From an uncultured Alphaproteobacteria bacterium (GTDB lineage: Bacteria > Pseudomonadota > Alphaproteobacteria > Rhizobiales > Pleomorphomonadaceae): a DNA stretch of 25,521 nt. The notes beneath the pieces were generated by a model. The model was not told the DNA's origin. It saw only the letters and a list, made by a program, of their open reading frames with translations, and searched no databases. Both the position numbers and the translations under genes were made by a program. Location: contig CALCDT010000009.1 in the NCBI GenBank assembly GCA_937900425.1, positions 1-25,521 of the forward strand, in the 5' to 3' direction. Numbering within the stretch: the first letter of the stretch is position 1; each line of letters opens with the position of its first letter. Of the stretch, positions 1 through 7,158 are shown piece by piece.

Positions 1-1350
1 AAGTTTCAAGCGCTCGATGGCCGCCGCAGATTCGTCGCCGGCGCGGTCGGGCCAGATCGCGGCGCCGTGGCCGTCGACGACGCGCCGGCCGGTGAAGCCG
101 GCGAGGCTGCCGTCGAGCGGGCCGGCGAGCCAGTCCTCCAGCCGGTCGGTGGCGAGCACCGGACCCGACCAGGTGAGGTCGACGGCGCCGTGGTCGTCGA
201 GGGCGGAGATCGCGAGGCGGAGGTCGTGGATGCCGTCGGCGACGAGGCGCTCACCGAGGGTGCCGACGAGGGCGACCACGGCGTAGCCGTCGCAGGTCAG
301 GCGCAGCGGCGCGGCCTCGCCGTCGACGAGGAGACGGGCGCGGAGGGCGTCGAGCAGGTCCTCGGCGAGGATCTCGCTGACCGGCCACCAGCCGGTGGCG
401 TGGCGTTCGGCGCGGCGGGCGAGGTCGATCACGGTGCCGGCGAGGCCGCGGGCCTCGACGGCGACGGCGGCGGCGAGGCGGTCGCGGTCCGCGCCGGAGA
501 GGTCGGCGTCCGACGCCTCGACGAGGGTGGCGAGGTTGGCGGCGGGCCGGCGGACGCGCTCGACCAGTTCGGCGATCAGGCTCTCGCGTTCGCCCTGGAC
601 GGCGAGATCGCGGGTGACGTCGGCGAGGGTGAGGACGTAGCCACCGCGCGAGTCGCCCTCGAGCAGGCGGATCCGGCCCGACAGCAGGCGGCTGCCGCCG
701 CGGGTGGTGCAGAACACCTCGGCCGGCTCGCCGCTGCGGCTGCCCGAGGTCAGCCGGCCGTAGGCGTGGAGCAGCGGGCCGGGGCGGAGCGCGTCGAAGA
801 TCGGCCGGCCGAGGCCGAAGACCTCGCCGTCGAGCAGGCCGGCGGCCTGGCCGTTGTAGAAGACGACCTCGTGATCGACCGAACAGAGCACGACGCCGGC
901 CGGCACGTCCTTGAGGATGGCCTCGAGGCGGCCCCGTTCCCGCTCCAGCCGCTCCGTCTCGCGGGCGACGGCTTCGGCGAGGGCGCTGCGGGTCTCGTCG
1001 AGGCGGCGGGCGACGGCGGAGGCGGCGGGGGCGAGGTCGCCGAGATAGGGCGCCGCCTCGGCGCCGAGCGGGCCGCCGGTGCCGGCGTGGGCACGGGTCC
1101 GCATGCCGCCGGCCAGCACCTCGAGCGGCCGGGCGACGTGTTCGTCGAACAGGAACCAGACCCAGGTGACGAGGGCGACGAGGGCGAATCCCGCCACCGC
1201 CCCGCCGACCACGAAGGCCGACAGCGCCTGCGGATCGCCGAGGCGGCGGTAGCCGAAGGCGAGGCCGATGGCGACGAGGACGATCCCTCCGAGCCCGATC
1301 AGGGCGAAGAACAGGAAGATGCGCAGGCGCAGGCTCCAGCGCGTCGCCAT
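1..1350 (-). CDS. Membrane PAS protein with degenerate histidine-kinase core (partial, C-terminus outside window)
   Basis: The first 450 codons are open from the ATG at 1350 to the left edge with no stop, so the gene is truncated by the window. Two membrane segments lie at about residues 9-31 and 45-66. A linker or HAMP-like stretch follows, then a coiled helix (about 110-145) and a PAS domain (about 143-245, beginning ILKDVPAGVVLCSVDHEVV). The following helix, where a DHp domain would be, reads LVERVRRPAANLATLVEAS and has no histidine in the H-box position. The next 130 residues resemble a worn HATPase fold without a recognisable N-box. In comparable DUF294/symporter loci such proteins end in a DnaQ-like 3'-5' exonuclease domain; that part would lie beyond the edge and is inference. 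The gene starts one base after the receiver gene stop (TGACATG), so the two are probably translated together. It is more likely a pseudokinase sensor than an active kinase. Confidence 0.7.
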   Translation of the reverse strand, partial: MATRWSLRLRIFLFFALIGLGGIVLVAIGLAFGYRRLGDPQALSAFVVGGAVAGFALVALVTWVWFLFDEHVARPLEVLAGGMRTRAHAGTGGPLGAEAAPYLGDLAPAASAVARRLDETRSALAEAVARETERLERERGRLEAILKDVPAGVVLCSVDHEVVFYNGQAAGLLDGEVFGLGRPIFDALRPGPLLHAYGRLTSGSRSGEPAEVFCTTRGGSRLLSGRIRLLEGDSRGGYVLTLADVTRDLAVQGERESLIAELVERVRRPAANLATLVEASDADLSGADRDRLAAAVAVEARGLAGTVIDLARRAERHATGWWPVSEILAEDLLDALRARLLVDGEAAPLRLTCDGYAVVALVGTLGERLVADGIHDLRLAISALDDHGAVDLTWSGPVLATDRLEDWLAGPLDGSLAGFTGRRVVDGHGAAIWPDRAGDESAAAIERLKL

Positions 1351-1351
1351 G

Positions 1352-1729
1352 TCATGCCGCCTCGCCGCCGATGAGGTCGCGCACGGTGCGCTTGAGGTCC
1401 TCGGTCGAGAAGGGCTTGGCCATGAAGGCGTCGGCGCCGAGCGCCTCGCCCTTGCGCCGCTCCATCTCGCCGCCGCGGGCGGTGAGCATCAGGATCTTGA
1501 CGTGGGCGAGCGCCGGATCGAGCCGGACCTTCTGGCAGATGTCGTAGCCGGAGAGGCCGGGCAGCATCACGTCGAGCAGCAGGAGGTCCGGCGTCTTCTC
1601 CGCGATGGCGGCGAGGGCGGCCGGGCCGGTGGCGACCCGGGAGAAGTCGTAGCCCTCGCGGCGCATCAGGAATTCGAGCGCCATGGCGATGTTGTCCTCG
1701 TCCTCCACCAGCAGCACCGATTTGGTCAT
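1352..1729 (-). CDS. Single-domain response regulator (CheY-like receiver)
   Basis: The product has 125 residues and is a receiver domain only, with no DNA-binding or enzymatic output domain. The acidic pair is E9/D10 (LLVEDED), the phosphoacceptor is D53 (DLLLLDVMLPG), the switch threonine is T83 (ILMLTARGG) and the conserved lysine is K105 (AFMAKPFS), so every residue needed for phosphorylation is present. The start at 1729 has a GGAGG Shine-Dalgarno a few bases upstream. It sits between a small membrane protein and the PAS/pseudokinase gene, one base from the latter, which suggests that the two work together. With no output domain it should act by protein contact or as a phosphate relay. 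The fold is certain; the partner is inferred from position. Confidence 0.93.
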   Translation of the reverse strand: MTKSVLLVEDEDNIAMALEFLMRREGYDFSRVATGPAALAAIAEKTPDLLLLDVMLPGLSGYDICQKVRLDPALAHVKILMLTARGGEMERRKGEALGADAFMAKPFSTEDLKRTVRDLIGGEAA

Positions 1730-1803
1730 GTCGTCCTCCGGCGGCGTCGGGGCCGGGATGAGCGGGGAGAGGCCCGTCGACGGGCCGCGGCAGGGGGCAC
1801 GCG

Positions 1804-2325
1804 TCAGCCTTCGGCGCAAACCGCGCCCATCAGCCGGTCGTCGTCGTCGAGCGCGATCCAGTCGGCGTCCTCGACGGCACCGTTGGCCGCGAAGCGGGCG
1901 CCGTCGACGATGTCGGCGCGCCGGTGGCCGGGGCAGTCGAGGAGGACGGGCACCTTGCGCACCGGCGCCCAGCGCTCGACGATGAACACCTCGGTGAGGA
2001 CCTGGCCGGGCACCTCGGCATTGCGACGCAGGGCGCCGCGGTCGACGGCGGCGAAGCCGGACACCTGGGGCACCACGTAGGTCCACGGCCGCCACGGCGC
2101 GCGGCTCTCGTGCATGGCGACGACGGCGACGCTGTCCGGCAGGCCGGCCTCGGTGCGCTCGAACCAGGAGTATTCGCTCCAGACCGAGAAGGCGATCATG
2201 CCGAGGCCGGCAGCGGCGGGCACGGTCCAGCGCGGCAGCCGGCCCCGGGTGAGCCGGCCGGCGAGCAGCAGGCAGCCGGCGGCCCCGAAGCCGACGCAGA
2301 TGGTGGCGATCAGTTCGAACAGCAT
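1804..2325 (-). CDS. Conserved-looking small membrane protein of unknown function
   Basis: The product has 173 residues. Two hydrophobic segments lie at about residues 2-22 and 34-50, followed by a soluble tail of about 120 residues that starts near WSEYSWFERTEAG and is rich in aspartate at the end (ALDDDDRLMGAV). A purine-rich GGGAAGAGACG precedes the ATG at 2325. I recognise no named domain. The gene lies between the DUF294 signalling protein and the receiver gene on the same strand (gaps 90 and 74 bases), so it probably belongs to the symporter/signalling unit and may be a membrane partner or accessory of it. No function is assigned. Confidence 0.75.
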   Translation of the reverse strand: MLFELIATICVGFGAAGCLLLAGRLTRGRLPRWTVPAAAGLGMIAFSVWSEYSWFERTEAGLPDSVAVVAMHESRAPWRPWTYVVPQVSGFAAVDRGALRRNAEVPGQVLTEVFIVERWAPVRKVPVLLDCPGHRRADIVDGARFAANGAVEDADWIALDDDDRLMGAVCAEG

Positions 2326-2415
2326 CGTCTCTTCCCTGTCGGGGCGCTCGCCGCCATCGGCGGCGCCCTCTTCGTAGCGGCGGGTGCGGATGCCGCTGGC
2401 ATCCGGCCGCCGGAA

Positions 2416-4233
2416 TCAGATCGGCGCCGCGCGGCCGTGGCCGAGGGCGGATTGCATGGTGCGCACGACGACGAAGGCGTCGCGCAGGTGGCTGCGCTCG
2501 AGATCGCTGAGCGCGGAGGGTGCCATGAAGTTGTCCGGCCTGGCCCCGGCCCGGACCCGTCCCGCCTGGTGGGCGAGGCGGATCTCGGCGACGAGGTCGT
2601 AGGCGTCGAGCAGGTCGCGGGCACCGGAGGCGCTGATGATGCCCGCTTCCGCGGCGGCGATCAGCCGGGCGCGGGTGTTGACCTGGGTCAGCCGACCCTG
2701 GAGCGCGTAGATGCGGCCGAGGTCGACCACCGGAACGACGCCGCCGTGCTTGAGGTCGATGGTGTTGCGGTGTTCGCCGGAGCGGAAGGTCGCGAACCCG
2801 CGCAGCAGGCCGAGCGGCGGGGCGTGCTTGAGCGAATTGGAGATCATGTGGGCGACGAAGATGCTGTTCGCCGAGGCGAGCGTCAGCGTTTCGGCGACGA
2901 GGTCGGTGAAGAGCCGGGTCTCGCCGCCGATCGGGCGCAGGTCGAACATCACCGAGGCCAGCATCTGCGCCATCGGGTCCGGCCGGTCGATCCAGCCGCG
3001 GAAATAGCCGCGCCAGACCTCGAGCGGCTGGCGCCAGCGCGGATTGGTCGCCATCATGTCGCCGGGACACCAGACGTAGCCGCAGGCGTTGAGCCCGTCG
3101 CAGACGAAACGGGCGAGGGCGGCGAACCAGTCGGCGTCGGACTTGCCCATGGCGTCGTCGATGACGAGGCAGTTGTCCTGGTCGGAGACGCCGGTCTGCT
3201 CCTGGCGGCCCTGGCTGCCGCAGGCGAGCCAGAGATAGGGCACCGGCGGCGGACCGAGGGCGGCCTCGGCCATGGCGAGCAGGCGGCGGGTGACCGCGTC
3301 GGCGATGTCGGTGACGAGGCGGGTGACGACCTCGTGGGAGTTGCCGGCGCCGACCAGCTGGACGAGGAGCTGCGGGATCCGCGCGGTGACGGCGGCGAGG
3401 GCGGGAACGTCCGGCGCGGCGGCGGCGTCGCGCACCATCAGCGCCGAGGACACCGCCTGCAGCCGCGTGACGTCGGTCTGGGTGATCATGCCGACGAGGC
3501 GGCCGGCCTCGGTGACCGGCAGGTGGCCGATGCCGCGCTCCAGCATGGCGTGGAGCACGTCGGAGCCGAGGGCGTCGCCGCCGAGGGTCACCGGGTCCTT
3601 CGTCATCACCTCGGTGATCGGCGTGTCGGCCGGCCGGCCCTCGGCGAGGACGCGGGCGACGAGGTCGCGGGTGGTGAGGATGCCGGCGAGGCGGCCGTCG
3701 TCGATCACCGGCAGGCAGGACACCCGCTCGTCGCGCATGCGGCGGGCGGCGGCGGCCACCGTCATCGCGGGATCGCCGGCGACGAGGCGGCGGCTCATGA
3801 CGTCGGCGACCTTCATCGTGGTGAGATCGTCGCGGCGGCGGCCGTTGGAGCGGTCGAAGAAGCGCTCGAAGGCCGGTTCGGCGGCGACGAGACGGCGGAA
3901 TTCCTGGACCGGCAGCAGGACGAGGGTGGCGTCGGCGGCGGCGGCGGCGCTGGTGGCGGCGAGACCGTCGCGCCATAGGCCACGCTCGCCGAAGGAGTTG
4001 CGCGGGCCGAGCAGCGAGATCACGGCGCCGTTGCGCTCGCGGATCTCGATCGAGCCGGTTTCGACGAGGTAGAGGCCGTCGAGCGGGGTGCCGACCGTGT
4101 AGACGGTGTCGCCCTCGCGCACGCGCAGGCGGCGGCAGGTCGAGGCGACGCGGGCGAGGTCGGGCTTCGGCAGGGTGTCGTAGGGATGGACACTCGCCAG
4201 GAAGGCTTCGATCTCGGCCGTTGCGGCGGTCAT
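2416..4233 (-). CDS. cNMP-binding / CBS / DUF294 nucleotidyltransferase-like signalling protein
   Basis: The product has 605 residues and no membrane segment. Domain order: a cyclic-nucleotide-binding-like domain (about 15-130, with the LYLVETGSIEI and FGERGLW stretches), two CBS repeats (about 140-200 and 206-262, each beginning with a VMSRRLV or VMTKDPV motif), a DUF294 nucleotidyltransferase-like domain (about 285-425) with the GSQGRQEQ signature at 339-346 followed by D351 and D353, and a DUF294 C-terminal helical domain (about 460-600). The GSxGR plus DxD arrangement is related to the GlnD uridylyltransferase head, so a nucleotidyl transfer activity on a partner is possible but unproven. 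CBS domains usually bind adenine nucleotides, so the protein may report energy state to the symporter unit. It lies 155 bases downstream of the symporter gene; the gap contains a strong GC hairpin. Confidence 0.92.
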   Translation of the reverse strand: MTAATAEIEAFLASVHPYDTLPKPDLARVASTCRRLRVREGDTVYTVGTPLDGLYLVETGSIEIRERNGAVISLLGPRNSFGERGLWRDGLAATSAAAAADATLVLLPVQEFRRLVAAEPAFERFFDRSNGRRRDDLTTMKVADVMSRRLVAGDPAMTVAAAARRMRDERVSCLPVIDDGRLAGILTTRDLVARVLAEGRPADTPITEVMTKDPVTLGGDALGSDVLHAMLERGIGHLPVTEAGRLVGMITQTDVTRLQAVSSALMVRDAAAAPDVPALAAVTARIPQLLVQLVGAGNSHEVVTRLVTDIADAVTRRLLAMAEAALGPPPVPYLWLACGSQGRQEQTGVSDQDNCLVIDDAMGKSDADWFAALARFVCDGLNACGYVWCPGDMMATNPRWRQPLEVWRGYFRGWIDRPDPMAQMLASVMFDLRPIGGETRLFTDLVAETLTLASANSIFVAHMISNSLKHAPPLGLLRGFATFRSGEHRNTIDLKHGGVVPVVDLGRIYALQGRLTQVNTRARLIAAAEAGIISASGARDLLDAYDLVAEIRLAHQAGRVRAGARPDNFMAPSALSDLERSHLRDAFVVVRTMQSALGHGRAAPI

Positions 4234-4302
4234 CTCAAGCCTCGTGAAACATCGGGCGGCGGGTGGATCGAGCGGCTCGGCGCCGGCTCGCCCCGGGGGT
4301 GG

Positions 4303-4326
4303 CCGCCGCGCCGGCGGGCGCGGCGG
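4303..4326. repeat. Perfect GC-rich stem-loop between the symporter and DUF294 genes
   Basis: Arms of 10 bases (CCGCCGCGCC and its exact complement) enclose a 4-base GGCG loop. A palindrome, GAACCGGTTC, abuts it at 4326-4335. No T-run follows on the transcribed minus strand, so it does not look like a classical intrinsic terminator. It may stabilise the upstream transcript end or reduce read-through into the DUF294 gene. Confidence 0.5.
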
Positions 4327-4388
4327 AACCGGTTCGCGGGGCGGGGCCCGCAGCCTCCGGGGGGAGGGCGCGGGTCCCGGGGCGGGCC

Positions 4389-6161
4389 TCAGTGATGGGC
4401 CTGCGCACTGCCGGCGCCGCGCGGGATCCGGATGCTCTCGACGAGATCCTGGATATGGGCGGGCGGGGCTTCGGTCGAACGGCTGATGGCGAAGGCGACG
4501 ATGAAGTTGAGCATCGCACCGACGGAGCCGATCGACAGCGGCGAGATGCCGAACAGATAGTTGTCCGGCGTGTCGGGCAGCTGGTTGGTGCCCGGCAGGA
4601 AGAACCAGCCCTTGTAGATGAAGATGTAGATCGTCGTGAACAGGAGGCCGACGACCATGCCGGCGACGGCACCCTTGCTGTTCACGGTCTTGGAGAAGAT
4701 CCCCATCATCAGGGCAGGGAAGATGGACGCCGCGGCGAGACCGAAGGCGAGCGCCACGGTCTGGGCCGCGAAGCCCGGCGGGTTGAGGCCGAGGTAGGTC
4801 GCCACCGCGATGGCGACGGCCATCGAGATTCGCGCCGCCAGCAGTTCGCCCTTTTCGGAGATGCGCGGGTTGAGCGCGCCCTTGATCAGGTCGTGGCTGA
4901 TCGCCGAGGAGATGGCGAGCAGCAGGCCGGCCGCGGTCGACAGCGCGGCGGCGAGACCGCCGGCGGCGACGAGGGCGACGACCCAGCCCGGCAGCTGGGC
5001 GATTTCCGGATTGGCGAGCACGAGGATGTCGTTGTTGATCGTCAGCTCGTTGCCGGCCCAGCCGTTGGCCTCGGCGGTGGTTTTGAAGGCTTCGGACTTC
5101 TCGTTGTAATACTGGATCTTGCCGTCGCCGTTCTTGTCCTCGAACTTGAGTAGGCCGGTGACCTCCCAGGTCTTCATCCAGTTCGGACGGGCCTCGTAGT
5201 CGATCGGACCGGCCGCCGCGCCCTGCGGGTAGATCGTGTCCATGATGTTGAGGCGCGCCATGGCACCCACCGCCGGGGCGGTGAGATAGAGCAGGGCGAT
5301 GAAGACCAGCGCCCAGCCGGCGGAGGAGCGGGCATCGGCGACCTTGGGCACGGTGAAGAAGCGGATGATCACGTGGGGCAGGCCCGCGGTGCCGATCATC
5401 AGCGACAGGGTGAAGAGCGTCATGTCCAGGGTGTTGGAATGATGCCCGGTGTAGCTGGCGAAGCCGAGGTCGGTGACGACCTGGTCGAGCTTGGCCAGCA
5501 GCGGCACGCCCGAGGCGGCGTGGTCGGAGAACAGGCCGAGCGGCGGCAGCACGTTGCCGGTCAGCTGCAGCGAGATGAAGATCGCCGGGATGGTGTAGGC
5601 GACGATCAGCACGACATACTGGGCGACCTGGGTGTAGGTGATGCCCTTCATGCCGCCGAGCACCGCGTAGGCGAAGACCACCGCGGCGCCGATGTAGAGG
5701 CCGGTCGCGTTGGAGACTTCGAGGAAGCGGGAGAAGGCGACGCCGACGCCGGTCATCTGGCCGATGACGTAGGTCACCGAGGCGATGATCAGGCAGACCA
5801 CCGCCACCATGCGGGCGCTCTGGCTGTAGAAGCGGTCGCCGATGAACTCGGGAACCGTGAACTTGCCGAACTTGCGCAGGTAGGGGGCGAGCAGCAGGGC
5901 GAGCAGCACGTAGCCGCCGGTCCAGCCCATCAGGTAGGTCGAGTTGTCGTAGCCGACGAAGGCGATCAGGCCGGCCATGGAGATGAAGGAGGCCGCCGAC
6001 ATCCAGTCGGCGCCGGTGGCCATGCCGTTCATGACCGGGTGGACACCGCGGTTGGCGGCGTAGAATTCGGCCGTGGACCCGGCGCGGGCCCAGATGGCGA
6101 TGCCGATGTAGAGCGCGAAGGTGGCGCCGATCACCAGCAGGTTGAGCGTATATTGATCCAT
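4389..6161 (-). CDS. Sodium:solute symporter, VC_2705/ActP-like subfamily
   Basis: The product has 590 residues and is almost entirely membrane segments (about 13), typical of the solute:sodium symporter family. Signature stretches include EFYAANRGVHPVMNGMATG near residue 33, followed by ADWMSAASFISMAG, and the YVLLALLLAPYLRKFGKFT stretch. A soluble insert at about residues 305-380 carries a calcium-loop-like DKNGDGKIQYYN (342-353) and is characteristic of the VC_2705 branch. Relatives include the acetate permease ActP, so uptake of acetate or another short carboxylate with sodium is likely, but the substrate cannot be read from sequence. The start at 6161 has AGGGGG upstream and lies 10 bases after the DUF4212 stop, so the pair is co-translated. 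Confidence 0.93.
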   Translation of the reverse strand: MDQYTLNLLVIGATFALYIGIAIWARAGSTAEFYAANRGVHPVMNGMATGADWMSAASFISMAGLIAFVGYDNSTYLMGWTGGYVLLALLLAPYLRKFGKFTVPEFIGDRFYSQSARMVAVVCLIIASVTYVIGQMTGVGVAFSRFLEVSNATGLYIGAAVVFAYAVLGGMKGITYTQVAQYVVLIVAYTIPAIFISLQLTGNVLPPLGLFSDHAASGVPLLAKLDQVVTDLGFASYTGHHSNTLDMTLFTLSLMIGTAGLPHVIIRFFTVPKVADARSSAGWALVFIALLYLTAPAVGAMARLNIMDTIYPQGAAAGPIDYEARPNWMKTWEVTGLLKFEDKNGDGKIQYYNEKSEAFKTTAEANGWAGNELTINNDILVLANPEIAQLPGWVVALVAAGGLAAALSTAAGLLLAISSAISHDLIKGALNPRISEKGELLAARISMAVAIAVATYLGLNPPGFAAQTVALAFGLAAASIFPALMMGIFSKTVNSKGAVAGMVVGLLFTTIYIFIYKGWFFLPGTNQLPDTPDNYLFGISPLSIGSVGAMLNFIVAFAISRSTEAPPAHIQDLVESIRIPRGAGSAQAHH

Positions 6162-6171
6162 GGTCGCCCCC

Positions 6172-6432
6172 TCACTCCTCGTCGACGCCGAATTCGCGGT
6201 CGAGACTGTTCATGCGCCAGGCGTAGAAGAAGATCAGAACCAGGAAGACCAGGATCGATCCCTGCTGGGCGAACCAGAATCCGAGGTCGGTGCCGCCGAC
6301 CCTGATGCCCGACAGAAGCGGCCGCAGCACGATGCCGAAGCCGAAGGATGCGAGCGCCCAGATCACCAGACAGATCTTCACGATCCTGAGGTTGGCCGCC
6401 CAATAGTCGTTCGTGGATGGTGTAACCGCCAT
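6172..6432 (-). CDS. DUF4212 symporter small subunit
   Basis: The product has 86 residues when started at the ATG at 6432, which has a GGGAGAGAG ribosome site. A longer in-frame start at 6630 would add about 66 residues of arginine/proline-rich, low-complexity sequence and is rejected. Two hydrophobic segments (about 17-37 and 49-69) and the short charged end DREFGVDEE match the DUF4212 (TIGR03647) family, whose members are almost always encoded immediately before a VC_2705-type symporter and are regarded as its small subunit. That arrangement is present here, with a 10-base gap. It is the first gene of the minus-strand symporter/signalling unit, so the promoter should lie between 6433 and about 6900. 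Confidence 0.92.
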   Translation of the reverse strand: MAVTPSTNDYWAANLRIVKICLVIWALASFGFGIVLRPLLSGIRVGGTDLGFWFAQQGSILVFLVLIFFYAWRMNSLDREFGVDEE

Positions 6433-7158
6433 CGTCTCTCTCCCTTCCTCCGCTGTTTCCGGACCGCCCCGCGGTCCGTTCCGGCCCCCTGACCGGACGA
6501 GGGGGCGCCGGGGCGCCCCGACCGGGGACGTGCCGCCGCCGGTGCCCGCGCGCGCCGTTTCCGGCACCCGCGGCCGCCACGCGGCATCGCCCGCCGGGCT
6601 CCCGTCGCCGGGTGCCCGCGGGCCCGCCATCGCATCGAAGCCGACACCCGCATTGGTCGGCCCACGAAGGGCCGCCGCTTCCGGGTGATGCGATCGATCT
6701 GGAACAGGATCTTCGCCGCGCTCGTCGGCACGACCGGCGGTGCCGGGCGCCTTCGCCCCGGTTCCGCCGCCGGGCGATCGTGCGCCCGCTTCCCCTCCCC
6801 GGTCGATCCGGCTTGTCGCGCCGGTTACCCGAACTTTAGGACAGGGATGTCAAACCGTAAATAAGTAGTTGCGACTAATCACTTATCTTGTAAAATCCCA
6901 TTCGCATATGCCACTGTTCTGTAAATTTCTTTACCGGGGGTGGCCGGTGTCGCCGGACGGCACTCAGCCTTCGTCAACCTTAAGACTTTTCTCACGCCGC
7001 TGTCCCAGGCTGGAGCCATCGACGCAGCCGGGTCCCGCGGGAGCGCGGGGCGGGGGACGGCGTTTTCGTCCCGCCGGCCGTTCAAATGCTCCGGATCTTC
7101 CCGTAAGGTGCGGCCGGGGTGGCAGGACGAGGACGCGGATTTGAGTGCGAGAGTTTCC
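6433..7158. other. Long divergent intergenic region with AT-rich island
   Basis: No convincing gene lies in these 726 bases. From 6433 to about 6835 the sequence is GC-rich, and all open frames there are arginine/proline-rich shadows. From about 6836 to 6990 it becomes markedly AT-rich compared with the rest of the window; this is the only such stretch and probably contains the promoters for the minus-strand symporter unit and plus-strand tamAB. On the minus strand a TTGACA occurs at 6853-6848 without a good -10. From about 7040 to 7080 an imperfect hairpin forms around GGCGGGGGACG and CGTCCCGCC. Confidence 0.6.
6869..6896 (+). promoter_or_regulatory. Candidate sigma70-type promoter for tamAB
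   Basis: TTGCGA (6869-6874) and TAAAAT (6891-6896) are separated by 16 bases inside the AT-rich island and point towards tamA. Transcription from here would leave a leader of about 255 bases before the ATG at 7159. The match is fair rather than strong. Confidence 0.35.

Noticed and set aside
67..1374. 435-codon plus-strand open frame at the left edge
   Set aside because: Shadow of the minus-strand PAS protein, whose translation shows membrane segments and a PAS domain.
1352..3976. Open frame of 874 codons that contains the receiver domain at its end
   Set aside because: The upstream part is arginine/proline-rich shadow of the DUF294 gene; the real receiver starts at 1729 with a GGAGG site.
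1924..3978. 684-codon plus-strand open frame opposite the DUF294 gene
   Set aside because: Gly/Ala/Glu/Asp-rich low-complexity translation without motifs, typical of an antisense frame in 70% GC DNA.
4303..4335. Intrinsic terminator after the symporter gene
   Set aside because: The hairpin is perfect but no T-run follows on the transcribed strand, so only a stem-loop is reported.
6433..6630. Longer start for the DUF4212 gene at 6630
   Set aside because: The added residues are arginine/proline/glycine-rich and unlike the family; the ATG at 6432 has a good ribosome site and gives the usual 86 residues.
6433..6850. Sigma54 promoter for the symporter unit
   Set aside because: I looked for TGGCAC-N5-TTGC on the minus strand and found no match.
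6869..7144. Possible small gene of 91 codons upstream of tamA
   Set aside because: TTG start, no ribosome site, low-complexity arginine/glycine end; it lies over the probable promoter and leader.
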